DNA of 64,000 nucleotides from assembly GCF_905475395.1 (NCBI RefSeq), contig NC_058342.1, forward strand, positions 14,728,640-14,792,639, read 5' to 3'. The stretch comes from Chrysoperla carnea (Eukaryota > Arthropoda > Insecta > Neuroptera > Chrysopidae). Made by a program: the position numbers and the translations under genes. Each line of letters starts with the position of its first letter. The stretch's first letter is position 1. This document shows, piece by piece, positions 23,487-35,321 of the stretch. The notes under the pieces are model-generated. The model had not been told where the DNA came from and ran no database searches. It worked only from the letters and a program-made list of their open reading frames with translations.

Positions 23487-24257
23487 CATGAGCGTCGCCA
23501 AAGAAGAGCAGGTAGGGGTAGCTGCCACCCTCTAAAAATTCCCAAAAAAAAAAAATTCAAAGTCCATCATTTGATTTAAAACTGTAATAATAAACTGGAT
23601 TCAAACTTTTATTTTCATTGATCAAATCTCTTTTCAGGTAAATTAATGAGAAAATAGGTTCCATTTTAAAATACAACCATTTTCGCGTTATTATTTTTAC
23701 TTGTATGATTTCAAAATATTAATTAATGATGTGACTAGTCTGTTTGTTAAACGTTGCCCAGTCATTTTATTGGCTGATTATAAAAAAAGAAATCGCTTTA
23801 TCCTTCATAGATTATACCCACAATGCTGCTGTAAAAATAAGTTAGCGACCTAAAAGTTAGGATGAATTTAATAGCATGAATGATGAATAGAATGATATAA
23901 TTGAAGTTTTAGAATAATTTGCTAGATAAAAGTCGCTTCACCTGTTATCGGAATAAGCAGCTATTGAGGGTTGTTTGGCATAAGATAATGAAGAAATTTA
24001 ATTAATGTAATCTTCCTTAAAAAATTTTACGATTGCTTTATCTAAATTCCAAAGAATAATCAATAACATAATATTAAGAAAAATGTGCGATTTCTAAATC
24101 GGTCAAATGAAGTCACATGCGTTAGAAAAGCGCAAAAATTCTGTTTACTCTTTTTAGCAATTTCAGCAAATGTCCATTATAAATTTTTTTTCTCATCATT
24201 AATATTCTGTATCTTTCAGGTTACCCTCCTCTTATCTATTGACTGGCGACGCCCCTG
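23487..24257. mobile_element. hAT-like element, duplicated copy
   Basis: Same element as 8524-9283; flanks GCATACTT (one mismatch) and GCTTACTT. Confidence 0.8.
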
Positions 24258-24575
24258 GCTTACTTAGCCTTAAACTATCCTCACACGGCTGGTCCCATGC
24301 TGGCAAAAAGAGCAGAGTTTAGATAAACCATTCGCCCGTCAAATATATTGACGGATTTTCAATAAAAATTAAATTGTTTTTGTTTTTTTTCCATCAATAT
24401 TATTTTTATTTACTCCTCAGGCGACTAATATATTGATCTATATCGATATTGATTGGATAATTTTGATCTCCTGAGATAAACCTTATGCTTTAGTGTGTTT
24501 AGTATTTTTGTTTCAATATACTCCTCAAATGATCAAAATATTGATCAAAATCGATATTAACTCAATTGGTAATAT

Positions 24576-25499
24576 ATGACAGTGTGAGGTACCTAAGCTG
24601 AGAGTTTTACTGACTTCAATATATTTTGATCAATATACTCGGAGAACAAATATATATTTCAATATCGAATCGGTTTTGCCTAATATTGGCTGTATTTGAC
24701 TAGCGGAGTTTGCATCAAATTTCAAGACTTCCTAGTAATTTAAGGCAAACCCAAGTATAGAGGGGTAGGCTAAGAAAACTAAATAAATAAATGAATTAAA
24801 ATATTAATATTACAAAATAAAATTTATTAAAATACAATTTTGTTTAACAAATACAATTTTATTTAACAGACAAAAACGTTTGATTAATGAATAGGAAATT
24901 TTCGATTCAATCAATCGGAATCTTCCAAACGAATGTGAAGAAATGTATAAAACTTATGTTTCTAAACTAATTAATTTAATGCAATATGACATCCATTTGA
25001 TGGAGCATATTAAAAAAATTTCTTCTTTTAATTTTTTCAAATTATAACAAAAATTAAATTTTAAGTATTCAAAAATGAGTCGCTAAATAATTATTTATGT
25101 TTGGACGTAAATCATTTTTATGAAAAATCTACTTTTTTTTCTCAAAATAACAAACAGCCGTTACTGAAAAGTAATTTGAGCGATATCCCTAAAAAATTAA
25201 ATTTAGTGAATAAAACATATATTTTATCTGGGGTAATTAAGTTCAGTCCGTCCATAATACCTAACGGTTTGGGGCATTAATATTGCATATTCCCATTCAA
25301 TAAATGATAGATGGGTACAAATCAATGGTTTGGAACCAATGGTTCCAAACCATTGATTTGTACCGATATCGCCAAGGATTTTACGAACTCAATTAACCAG
25401 TGTTAGAATAGCTATACTCTTATATGTTTTAGTTTAAATAGAATTCCTTAAAATATATATATATTTTTTAAGAAATTCTATTTAAATAAAAATATTTCA
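24576..25499. other. AT-rich spacer
   Basis: No gene. It holds the perfect hairpin at 25314-25364 and a weaker palindrome at about 25432-25486 (TTTAAATAGAATT arms). Confidence 0.5.
25314..25364. repeat. Perfect 24-bp hairpin
   Basis: Arm GGTACAAATCAATGGTTTGG (plus AACC), loop AAT, then the exact reverse complement. No flanking gene; origin unknown. Confidence 0.9.
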
Positions 25500-27414
25500 A
25501 TTTGAATTTTGAATTCTTTTTAAAAATGAAAAAGTGAAAAAAAATAAATTTGCATTTTTCATTGTAAAAGTTATTTCATTTACACCCTTCTTTCTCTTTA
25601 ATTAACGTTAATGTGAATCACAAAAATATGAAGTTTACAAAATAAAAGGTCGACATCAAAGTTATTGCAATCTCAATTTTCAAATGATTAGTTTATCATG
25701 GTTTATACGAAAAAAAATCAATAATAAAGAACATATCAGAATAATCGATCCTAGACAAAAATTGATGAGGATCAAAATTGTAAGAAATTTAAATTCAAAT
25801 AACTTCAGAATTTTTTAAAAACAATGAGTTCTTCAATAAACAAAAATTCATCCTACCTTTTTTCAGATCTAAATAAAAAAATGTCGATCCTAAGAAAAAA
25901 TTGATGATAATCAAAATTGTAAGAAATTTAATTCGTAACAACTTTGGTAATAGCTATTTTGCGCTTAAAATTAAAAATAAACGAGCTATGCAACAAACAA
26001 GAATTCATGATCACCTTTTTCGGGTCTAAATCGAAAAATATCGATCCTAGGAAAAAATTGATAAGAACCAAAATTGTACGAAATTTAATTTTAAATAACT
26101 TTGGTTCTGGCTATTTTTCGTGTAAAATTGAAAATAAACTAGTTATTCAATGAACAAAAATGCAAACTATGCCAAAACAATATTTGAAAATATGTAATTC
26201 ATACTAATTGACATCACAGCCGCCATTCATATATATTCGTGAATTTCCGAATGGTTTTCGCCAATTTGAATTTTAATGATTTTCATTGTCTGTTTTCTCG
26301 GTCATATTGCTCCAAAAAATCGGGGGAAAAAATTTGTTCATTAATCAAGACATTTACTTTCATTTAAAAAAAAGAAAAAAAATGTGAAAAAGGTCTATTC
26401 TCTTTCTCAATTTTTATTTTCCTTTTTTTTATTCCTTTGTTATACCCTGTGTATATATTGAAATATACAATATCAAGGTATATTAAGTTTAGTCCCAAGT
26501 TTGTAACGCTAAAAATATTGATGATACGAACATAATTTTGCTGTAGGTGTTTATAAAATCACCTAATTAGTCCATTTCCGGTGTTCCGTCTGTTTTCGCG
26601 ATAACTCAAAAATGAAAAGAGATTCTTAGGTGCTCTATCACACGTATCACACATAAAGTTCTTACAATAATCAACCTTCTTAACAATTCTTTTAGGATAA
26701 CGTTTATTTCTGCTTGGAGGAGTTGTTTTCAATTCTTCACCTTGTTTTACGTCTCCTAATGTTTCCAAAATATTACTATCATCTGTTTTCTCTAAATGTT
26801 TTATCATTTTATTAATTGTTTCAAATTTCTTTTTCGAACTAAAATACAAAATTATTAATTTTAGAATAAAAATTAATTTAATTGGCAAACGATGGACTTC
26901 ACATAAACTTTATGAGAAAACATTTGAACTAAACCATTATTTTAGTAATTAATATGTTTTTAATTACTTAAAATTAATTAATAAAGGTACAAATTCAGTG
27001 AGAGAAATTCAAATTTCTAAAACGGACGTGACGTCATAGTATGTGGCTTGTCAGACTTGTTGACATATTCTATGGTATTAATTACTTATATTTTTGTATG
27101 GTATTACCATGGATATATACTATTATTCCTACATACGTGGGTTATATACCTGTAGTAAACAGTGCATTGAACTGTCATCAACTGACAGATCATATATTAA
27201 TACGTCATCAACAGATAGCGCCAAAAGGACTGCGTTTAAACATCTCAAAATTATTTTTATTTTGAATAGTCTTTTACACCAAATTACAGCATTTATAACA
27301 GTATTTATATTGGTAACTATGGTACAAAGGTGTACACAGGCATCCTTACAGAAGGGGCGCGTGCCCCGATATTCCCATATTAACACATACTATAAAATTT
27401 GCACGTAATTTGCG

Positions 27415-27770
27415 CCCTTGTGGGTAAACAGTGATGTTTACAAAAAAAATGAATCAAACAAAAGTTTTATATTTTTTTATAAGAAATATTTTTTACGTCA
27501 AGACCTAATTGACCTATGTTGCTTATTTACGAACTCAAATTCACTGTTTACGTCCTGAGTACGCTGTTTCAGCTTGATATCTTTTTTCGTTTTTGAGTTA
27601 TCGTGTTGACAGACAGACGGACAGACAACCGGAAATGGACTAATTAAGTGATTTTTTGAACACTTATACTAAAATTTTGTTCATAGCATCAATATTTTTA
27701 AGCGTTACAAACTTGGAACTAAACTTAATATACTAAGTATGATATATTTTATATATACATGGTATAACAA
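27415..27770 (-). repeat. Dispersed repeat family D (inverted-arm copy)
   Basis: Counterpart of 16090-16470. A truncated counterpart of 17290-17650 lies at 26440-26620. Confidence 0.7.
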
Positions 27771-28415
27771 TGGAACTTTTCGGTACAGTTTTTTGAAATT
27801 AGGATAGGAAATAACTTTTAGTATGTATATCTCGAGACATCGACTTTCGATATTAATAAACTTTTTGTCGCTCATTTTTACAATTTGATGCCAGGCATAA
27901 CTCTGTTGTTTCAGCTAAGTGGAACCCCAATTTGACGCTCAAAGCCAGCGGCAGGTGTTATCTTGAGATTACTTATCACTACATAGTATAAAACAAAGTC
28001 GCTTTTTCTATCCCTATATCCCTATGTCCTTTTGTACGCTTAAATCTTTGAAACTACGTGACGGATTTTGATGCGGTTTTTTTTAATAGATAGAGTAGTA
28101 GGTAGAAAATGGGGATATATAACTTATAAATTCTCCCCTCCTCTTAGACATAAAATTCAAAGATTTTTTACAAGTTAACGTACATGTGGTATAATATTAA
28201 CATGGGGTATACAATAAATTTTTATATGACTAATAATAAATAACGCACGATTTGTATATATTAATTTTTAACATTGTATATGCTATTAATAAACAATCAA
28301 AAAAAAGTGTTTACTGAATGTTAGTTTTACATTGTATCATTATTTATTATTATAGAATAAAATTATTAAGAGGCAATTTTTTTTAAATACTTTCATATAC
28401 ATTTTTTTTTTTTTT

Positions 28416-28887
28416 TTAAAGGTGGAGACAATTATATATCCTATGTACATTCTCGATTGCACATATTCCCTCATGCATTATACATCTATGAAAATAGTGA
28501 TTTTCACTCTGTTTATAATTTTCTTCATCGAAGGTCCACATATCTTCAATGTTGCTTGCATTTATATTAAATAAATCCTTACACCACTTTACTTTCTCCA
28601 ACCCTTTAACATAAATGCTATCACATTCTCCTAAAATATCGTCAACAAAGAATTTAACATCATTGAAATGTGCAAATCCATCCTCCCAAGCGATTTTATG
28701 GAAATGTTTGCTCAACCAAATGTTGCAAGATTGTGATTTATTTATAATCAAGCAAATTCCAGTTGTATGGTTTTTTAACCAAGAAGTGTTGTATTTCTCT
28801 CCCATTTTTCAAAATAGCTAATTCTTTTAATATAAACTTATTTTTTTCATCTCTAAATCCCTGCAAATCTACAATTGCTGTGCACAT
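28416..28887 (-). pseudogene. Frameshifted gene of a multi-copy arthropod family, possibly exonuclease-like
   Basis: Reading starts at ATG 28887 with M-C-T-A-I-V-D-L-Q-G-F ... K-E-L-A-I-L and runs to a stop near 28743; the rest continues in another frame from about 28745 to the stop at 28416, with W-E-D-G, I-Y-V-K-G-L-E-K-V-K-W and a Y-F-H-R-C-I-M-H-E-G-I-C-A-I-E-N end. I recall the order V-D-x-Q-G-F / W / Y-x-K-G-x-E-K-x-x-W from uncharacterised multi-copy insect proteins. The first Asp block looks like the start of a DEDD exonuclease fold, but that is inference. Disabled by the frameshift. Confidence 0.5.
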
Positions 28888-29025
28888 GATTTGAAATATT
28901 AATCTATTGTTAGCTAAAATATGAAATTTAGCAACTTTTGTTTTGGTTTATATAGATTTTTTTTGAAATTTAAAAGGGTAAGAGGGGAGGGTAAGTGTTA
29001 AAAATTAATATTAACTATATTGATT

Positions 29026-29541
29026 GTAATATGACGTATGAAAAAAAATTTATAACGTTCTATGATAAATATGTATGTTTTATATGAAATATTGCTATTC
29101 ATAATGAATTTCATTTTTAAAATTTAAAAAAAATGTAATATAAAAGAATTTTACAAAACACTGGTTTTTTTTAAATTTGCTAACGTAACTACATAAGTAA
29201 ATCAATTAATCGATATAGAGCTGTATATGGATGTACACAAAAGTTATCTTTAAAATTTAACTATATTAAAAATGAATATTTTTTTAACGTAATGAAAATA
29301 ATCAAAAAGAGGACCCTATCTAATAAAGAAGTATATTGTTATTCGTATGCTTTAATTTGTGATTACCTCACCCAATTTTTGATTTTGTATACCCCTCAGG
29401 AAGCTAGATTTAAAATTGAAAAATATTATTTAATCATTACCAAACTAGAAGTTCAAGAAGATAGTTTAAAAAAAATATAAAAAATGGTGAAACCAATATA
29501 TTTTATCACCATGCTATTAATTATAATATGCATTAATTACG
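29026..29541 (+). repeat. 0.52-kb inverted repeat, left arm
   Basis: Matches the reverse complement of 32157-32683 at roughly 98-99% by eye. It contains the 62-codon ORF at 29292-29480 and the first 19 codons of the spliced gene at 29484. Confidence 0.9.
29292..29480 (+). CDS. 62-aa hypothetical protein, copy in left arm
   Basis: ATG to TAA, 62 residues, basic start (M-K-I-I-K-K-R-T-L) and a hydrophobic Y/L/I-rich middle. It is identical at the base level to the minus-strand copy at 32214-32402. Its stop is three bases before the ATG of the spliced gene at 29484. Not recognised; it could be real, or an upstream ORF or leader. Confidence 0.35.
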   Translation: MKIIKKRTLSNKEVYCYSYALICDYLTQFLILYTPQEARFKIEKYYLIITKLEVQEDSLKKI

Positions 29542-30580
29542 TCATTTTTATGGCATGTTTTGCGAAGCAAGAGTAAGTGAAAATTAAGCATTTTTTTTAT
29601 ATTATTTTTTTTTTAATAAAAATGTGTGGTTTTTATTTACAGCAAAAATATCAGAAAAATGTTTCATGAAATAGAGTAAGTTTTTTATCTTTCTAATAAA
29701 ATCTTGTTTGTTTTTTAATTTTTTTAAATTTTATTACAGAGAAACAATTTCGCATCCCAAAAATATCTTAGAGTATGTTTTATTTTTTTTTATATCTAAA
29801 TACAGTGCAACCTCGATATAACGAATCTGAAGGGAACCAGTAAATATTCGTTATATCAAGTAATTCGTTAAACTGAGGTTTGTAATATTGAGGTTAAGTT
29901 GGTCTAAAATTCGTTATAAAGAGGAAAAAAGTGTCGGAACCTCTCGCGACATGAATTACATACTATGGAGTATACTAACTGTCATATATTGGTGGGACTT
30001 TATACGTTATATAAAGGTTTTGAATTGACGAATTTCGTTATTTAGAGGTATTTAAATTTTTTATGTAGTTGAAAATTCGTTATAAAGAGGCTGTTCGCAA
30101 AAAATATTCGTAATGTAGAGGTATATTTTATATTGACTCTTATGGACAATTCAAGGGGATTGCGAAAAATTCGTTAAATCGAGGAATTCGTTATATTGAG
30201 GTTCGTTATATTAAGGTTGCACTGTAATAATATTTATATATTAATATATATATATTTTTTTATAACTAAATAATAATATTTATATATTAATATATATATA
30301 TATATATTTTTTACAGCAAACTTGAAGAAAAAAAAAAATAAATAAAATGTTGAAAAAAATAATCTAATTTTTTTTATCTAATAGCAATTCTATTCATGAT
30401 GAAGCGGTCGGGCTAATGGGAATTGGTGAAGAAATTCTAAGGAGTATGGACTTTCTTCCATACTCCATACTTAACAGATTGGAGAACAAAAGTATGGCAT
30501 ATTATGAAATATTAAAAAAAAATAAAATGAGGATGCTAAATGGTATAAAAAAAAAACATCAAAAAGTATGTAAAAATTAA
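29484..30580 (+). CDS. Small spliced membrane or secreted protein with phase-2 mini-exons
   Basis: Predicted exons 29484-29572, 29643-29675, 29740-29772 and 30385-30580, giving 116 residues. An alternative last exon at 30317-30344 gives a 59-60 residue form. Every donor (GTAAGT, GTAAGT, GTATGT) leaves two bases of a GA- codon and every acceptor (ACAG, ACAG, ACAG or AATAG) adds one, so all junctions are phase 2; the two inner exons are 33 bases each. Residues about 4-24 are a hydrophobic signal or anchor; the rest is charged and helix-prone (E-I-L-R-S-M-D-F-L-P-Y-S-I-L-N-R-L-E-N). A pogo-like MITE sits in the third intron. Not recognised. Confidence 0.45.
29803..30224 (+). mobile_element. 422-bp pogo/Tigger-like MITE, copy A
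   Basis: Starts CAGTGCAACCTCGATATAAC and ends GTTATATTAAGGTTGCACTG; flanked by TA on both sides (29801-29802, 30225-30226). The terminal pattern fits pogo/Tigger elements (Tc1/mariner superfamily). Non-coding. Confidence 0.85.
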
Positions 30581-30636
30581 TCTTGTTTTTATTTTAACAT
30601 ATGCATTTTATTTTACAAATTATCATTAACCATTAA

Positions 30637-31055
30637 GGTAGTTCCTCCGCGACAGTCCAGTCAAAAAGTTTTGGACTAATACTATCATTCAGTGCATTAA
30701 CTGTGCTATGACTATTATACATATACCATATATTATTATATATAGTAATATATAGTAAATAATTTTTATTTTTATTTATATATTTTCTAAATATAGTATT
30801 CTACATTATATTAGTTTTTCATAGAGATGGTGGACGTCATTCATTGGTAAATAAATATAATATTTGTAAATTTGTGTATTTTTATACACTTCTCCCATGT
30901 ACACGTACAAATTGCGTCACTTTTAATTGCTCATATCTCATGTATGGCATGGTAAATCATCTTCTAATTTTAACAGCATGTGTATTATGAATTAAATATT
31001 TTATATTCTGAGTTTTGAGAAATTCTTGAAATATCACTTTCGTGTAGGTACTACC
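30637..31055. mobile_element. piggyBac-like MITE (TTAA site)
   Basis: Begins GGTAGTTCC and ends GGTACTACC, short imperfect inverted repeats, flanked by TTAA at 30633-30636 and 31056-31059. Non-coding. Confidence 0.65.
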
Positions 31056-31194
31056 TTAAGGGAAAAGTGTTTTAAAGCGTGTTTTCATTAAAACTAAATT
31101 TTTTTTATATTTACAGTGATACCAATAAAGTTATTGGGGCATCCTCATGTAAATATATATTATTCGCTTTGTAACCTTACTAACATTTAATTTT

Positions 31195-31275
31195 TATTTT
31201 TTTTTTTTTGGTTTTCTAACGTTAATTAAAAATTAAATAATATTATAGAAATTATAAATTTTTAATAATATTATA
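31195..31275. repeat. About 80-bp direct repeat, first copy
   Basis: T-run, GGTTTT, then AACGTTAATTAAAAATTAAA and an ATAATATTATAG stretch; repeated at 33178-33258, where it interrupts the Polinton-like gene's end. Confidence 0.75.
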
Positions 31276-31307
31276 GAAATTATATATTTTTAATAATATT
31301 ATAAATA

Positions 31308-31729
31308 CAGTGCAACCTTAATATAACGAACCTCAATATAACGAATTCCTCGATTTAACAAATTTTTCGCAATCCCCTTGAATTGTCCATAAGAGTCAAT
31401 ATAAAATATACCTCTACATTACGAATATTTTTTGCGAACAGTCTCTTTATAACGAATTTCAACTATAATAAAAAATTTAAATACCTCTAAATAACGAAAT
31501 TCGTCAATTCAAAACCTTTATATAACGTATAAAGTCCCACCAATATATGACAGTTAGTATACTCCATAGTATGTAATTCATGTCGTGAGAGGTTCCGACA
31601 CTTTTTTCCTCTTTATAACGAATTTTAGACCAACTTAACCTCAATATAACAAACCTCAGTTTAACGAATTACTTGATATAACGAATATTTACTGGTTCCC
31701 TTCAGATTCGTTATATCGAGGTTGCACTG
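31308..31729 (-). mobile_element. 422-bp pogo/Tigger-like MITE, copy B
   Basis: Same element in opposite orientation, same length, with TA at 31306-31307 and 31730-31731. Confidence 0.85.
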
Positions 31730-31731
31730 TA

Positions 31732-32156
31732 TACCGAAAATGGCTAAGGATTATTGATTTATGGATTTACGGATATAAAATTATTTTTAATATTTTGTTT
31801 TATTATAGTATTCCGATACTATAATAAATGGATTAGTTCTGTTATCTTGGTAACAGTTTGCGGTCTTGAGTGTAGATGTGTCAAAAAGGACTAGGAAATC
31901 TCGGGTGGTAATTGATACTTTAGTATGCCAACCTTCAGTTGAGTATGCACGGATTCTCCTAGTTTTCCTCAAAACACCGCGGCCTTACAAATACATGAAT
32001 GAGAAAGTTCATATTGGGAGGATAAATTTCAAACAACATTTTTTTTTATTTATTAGTTTCAGTTAAAAGTGGTTGAATGAGGGGTTTAAAAGTCCAGTAA
32101 GGTGTAGAAACCTAGCTGGCAAAAAAAAAATTAAGTTCAATTCGCAAATTGCCGTA
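31732..32156. other. Spacer between MITE copy B and the right inverted-repeat arm
   Basis: No supported gene; overlapping short frames on both strands look accidental. Confidence 0.4.
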
Positions 32157-32683
32157 ATTAATGCATATTATAATTAATAGCATGGTGATAAAATATATTG
32201 GTTTAACCATTTTTTATATTTTTTTTAAACTATCTTCTTGAACTTCTAGTTTGGTAATGATTAAATAATATTTTTCAATTTTAAATCTAGCTTCCTGAGG
32301 GGTATACAAAATCAAAAATTGGGTGAGGTAATCACAAATTAAAGCATACGAATAACAATATACTTCTTTATTAGATAGGGTCCTCTTTTTGATTATTTTC
32401 ATTACGTTAAAAAAATATTCATTTTTAATATAGTTAAATTTTAAAGATAACTTTTGTGTACATCCATGTACAGCTCTATATCGAGTAATTGATTTACTTA
32501 TGTAGTTACGTTAGGAAATTAAAAAAAAACCAGTGTTTTGTAAAATTCTTTTATATTACATTTTTTTTAAATTTTAAAAATGAAATTCATTATGAATAGC
32601 AATATTTCATATAAAACATACATATTTATCATAGAACGTTATAAATTTTTTTTCATACGTCATATTACAATCAATATACATAT
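32157..32683 (-). repeat. 0.52-kb inverted repeat, right arm
   Basis: Partner of 29026-29541. The arm ends abruptly 19 codons into the partner's spliced gene. Confidence 0.9.
32214..32402 (-). CDS. 62-aa hypothetical protein, copy in right arm
   Basis: Identical to 29292-29480. Here only a stump (19 codons) of the following gene remains. Confidence 0.35.
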   Translation of the reverse strand: MKIIKKRTLSNKEVYCYSYALICDYLTQFLILYTPQEARFKIEKYYLIITKLEVQEDSLKKI

Positions 32684-32861
32684 ATGATAATGTGTGTTAC
32701 ATTATTCTATAGTCAAATCTGATGTATGGTTAATCTCAGGTTTTAATTTTTTTAATTTTTTTATTAAAATTGTAAAAAAAAAGTATTGTATTTTTGCAAC
32801 TCATAATAAAAAGAAATTATCTAAGTATTTTTTTTGTTTGTTTTATTTTTTTGTTTATTTT

Positions 32862-33200
32862 TCAGAATGTACATTTAAAAAAAAAATCTGTATAATAGTT
32901 TAAAGAACAATATGTTAACATGGTTTGTAAAATCTTTTCTAATGCAGTTGGATGGTTGATTGATAATTCCAACAATAATTTTTTCAACATTGGATTCTTT
33001 TTTTGAATAATTATCGATGATATAAATTCATTCAAGTCTAGTTGTGGGTTTTGTTCATTATGAAACTTATTTTTCACCATTTCCATATATCCTTGTATAT
33101 TTAATGAGTCCAAGATTGAAAATTGACAATCTATAATTTTTTGTACTTCAAACATTTGTCGAATTGTTTCTTCGCTTTTTTTTTTTGGTTTTGTATACTA
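32862..33200 (-). CDS. Helix-rich hypothetical protein segment
   Basis: Open frame of about 110 codons, with ATG at 33155 and open upstream to a possible acceptor (CGTTAG near 33200). It is rich in K, L, I and N with a C-terminal L-K-K-L-L-L-E-L-S-I-N-H-P-T-A-L-E-K segment. It lies just downstream of the truncated Polinton-like gene on the same strand; it may be a later exon of a neighbouring gene. Not recognised. Confidence 0.3.
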
Positions 33201-33214
33201 ACGTTAATTAAAAA

Positions 33215-34954
33215 TTAAATAATATTATAGAAATTATAAATTTTTAATAATATTATAGTTAAGCAATAATGAAAATTAGTTCCATCACTGATCGTTAGTA
33301 AATTTATATGTTTCTCTTTCTTTTCTCTAGTTAAATATAAAGGTCCATTAACAATATGCGAGTCAGATAATCCGTAAACATTTATCGAAAAGTCATTGTT
33401 TTTTTCAACTTTGATTATGTCTTTTAGTTTTACTGGAAATTCAATATCTCTAAAATCATATATTTGAGGAAAATTTTCTCGATTATTAAATTCTAATGGG
33501 TTAAAATGGTCAAATATACAGCATGTATTAAAATCTGGTATATATTTTGTAACATTTTGAGGATTTTTAACTATATTTTTAAAATGCGCAATTATACAAT
33601 ATACAAAGCAGAAAAAATCCTCATTTTTAATGTTAACGCAAGCTCTTTTATATAATATTTTTTTTGGCAGAGGGATAAAACATCCACCCTTGAAGGGTTC
33701 GAATTTTGCTATATTCAACTCTAGAGATAATATTTTATCTAAAGTATCATTCGACCCCCTTGACTGAAAATCTTCCAATCTTGCTTCAAGTTTTTTTAAT
33801 GATTCATTATACCACGTCTTAAAATCAGATGCATGATCAAAAGAAGAAAGTTTTAATGCAAAAGGAAAAGTATCAACAACTTCCACATCAGCTTTTCTGA
33901 TTATAAAATCACATTTTATAGCAAGCGAAATTTTAATTAAAGTATGTAATGATAAGTACTCCATAATTTTACCCCTAACTAATGTTTCTTTATGTTTAAA
34001 AAAAGTTTTAAGTTTCTTACTGTTTTCAAGGTTGCTAAGTGCTCCTGTAAATACTCTTTTTCCGAACGCTGTTACTGTTTGCCATAATTCTTTTGTTTGT
34101 GATGTTGTGTGAGAAGGATGATTAAATTCTTCTTCATCTGCAGATGATTCTGTCTCATCATCTCTTCTTGATGTTGATGGGTGAGAATAGCGTGAAGGAA
34201 GATTAAATTCTCCATCATTAGATGATGTTGGTTTATCATCTCTTCTTGATGTTGGGTGATGATGAGAATTGTGTGAAGAAAGACCTTTAACAAAACTCTT
34301 AAGTTAAAAAAATATATATATATATATATATGATGAAACTTGTTACCTGTCTCTTCACGGTTTCTTTTCAATAAAACCTTTTTCATATCTTAATTTTTTT
34401 TTCAAGATAGATTGGATATTTAAAAAGTTTTTTATGACGATAGTATGGCTTGCAATTTTTTTTATTTTCCTCAAATATCTTCTTCGATGTGCTCGGTTGA
34501 TTGATATTTACTGAATGAGGGTTATCAGGATGGTTTAAATGTGTTTCCTCCACAAATGCTCCCTTTGATAAAGTGGTCTGATTGATTTTTTCTGAATGTG
34601 GCTTATCAGGAGGATTTAAATATGCTTCTAATTCATCTAGATCTACTTCTGGAATAGAATTAGGTAATGGATTAGAAATTGTTTGCATGCAATCATCCAA
34701 TTTTAGAGGTGGAAAATGCATGTAATCATCCAAGTTTAGAGATGGGAGGGAAACATTGCTAATTACACGTGGATAATTTTCTTCCATTTTCTTAGCCATC
34801 ATAAATAAATATTGATTGGTGACTACGCAATCTAAATCATCAATATTTAAAACCTATTAAAATAATAGAAATATATATAAATTAAAAAATAATAATAAAA
34901 GAAATAGAAAAATATTTATATTAAAAAACTTACCTTAATTATTTCACAATTCAT
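33215..34954 (-). pseudogene. Polinton/Maverick-like polymerase protein, N-terminal part, truncated
   Basis: Predicted exons 34934-34954, 34347-34853 and 33215-34284, phases agreeing. The start (M-N-C-E-I-I-K) and a following N-Q-Y-L-F-M block, a long acidic, Ser/Thr-rich linker and the 3' exon match the N-terminal region of arthropod Polinton (protein-primed PolB) proteins as I remember them: P-L-P-K-K-I, V-N-I-K-N-E-D-x-F-C-F, E-F-P-V-K-L-K-D-I, S-I-N-V-Y-G, T-R-E-K-K-E-K-H-I-N-L-L, H-Y-C-L. The frame is lost at an A9 run (34394-34402) near the end of exon 2. The homology stops right after H-Y-C-L, so the palm and exonuclease domains are absent. Non-functional as a polymerase. Confidence 0.65.
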
Positions 34955-35085
34955 TGTTGGCTATATAGTTAACTATAAAACTTGTATTGAGTACACTATG
35001 AATACAAGACGATTTTTTCTCTCTTTTATATTATAAATTTTAATTTAAAAAAAATTAGTATTATCAAAAATTTCCTATGTTCTAG
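34955..35085. other. 5' flank of the Polinton-like gene
   Basis: AT-rich; no clear TATA box was chosen. Confidence 0.3.
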
Positions 35086-35321
35086 AATATTTTTATTAAG
35101 GATATAATTAAAAATCACTGACTCGTCTATAATTAACATTGACAAATTAAGTTTTTAACCTTAATTAATATATTCAAAAATTAATTCTAAGTTCATTCAC
35201 CTTAATATTTTTATTAAGGATATAATTAAAAATCACTGACTCGTCTATAATTAACATTGACAAATTAAGTTTTTAACCTTAATTAATATATTCAAAAATT
35301 AATTCTAAGTTCATTCACCTT
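35086..35321. repeat. 118-bp tandem duplication (two units)
   Basis: Units begin AATATTTTTATTAAGGATAT at 35086 and 35204 and look identical; a third start is seen at 35322. It lies at the cargo/Helitron border. Confidence 0.9.

Larger units (their letters stand above)
21714..24575. repeat. Direct segmental duplication, unit A2
   Basis: Second copy of 6478-9609, same orientation, without the 240-bp MITE. Confidence 0.9.

Noticed and set aside
33680-33700. GGTTCGAA box as a tRNA B box
   Set aside because: No matching A box or cloverleaf; it lies in the Polinton-like coding sequence.
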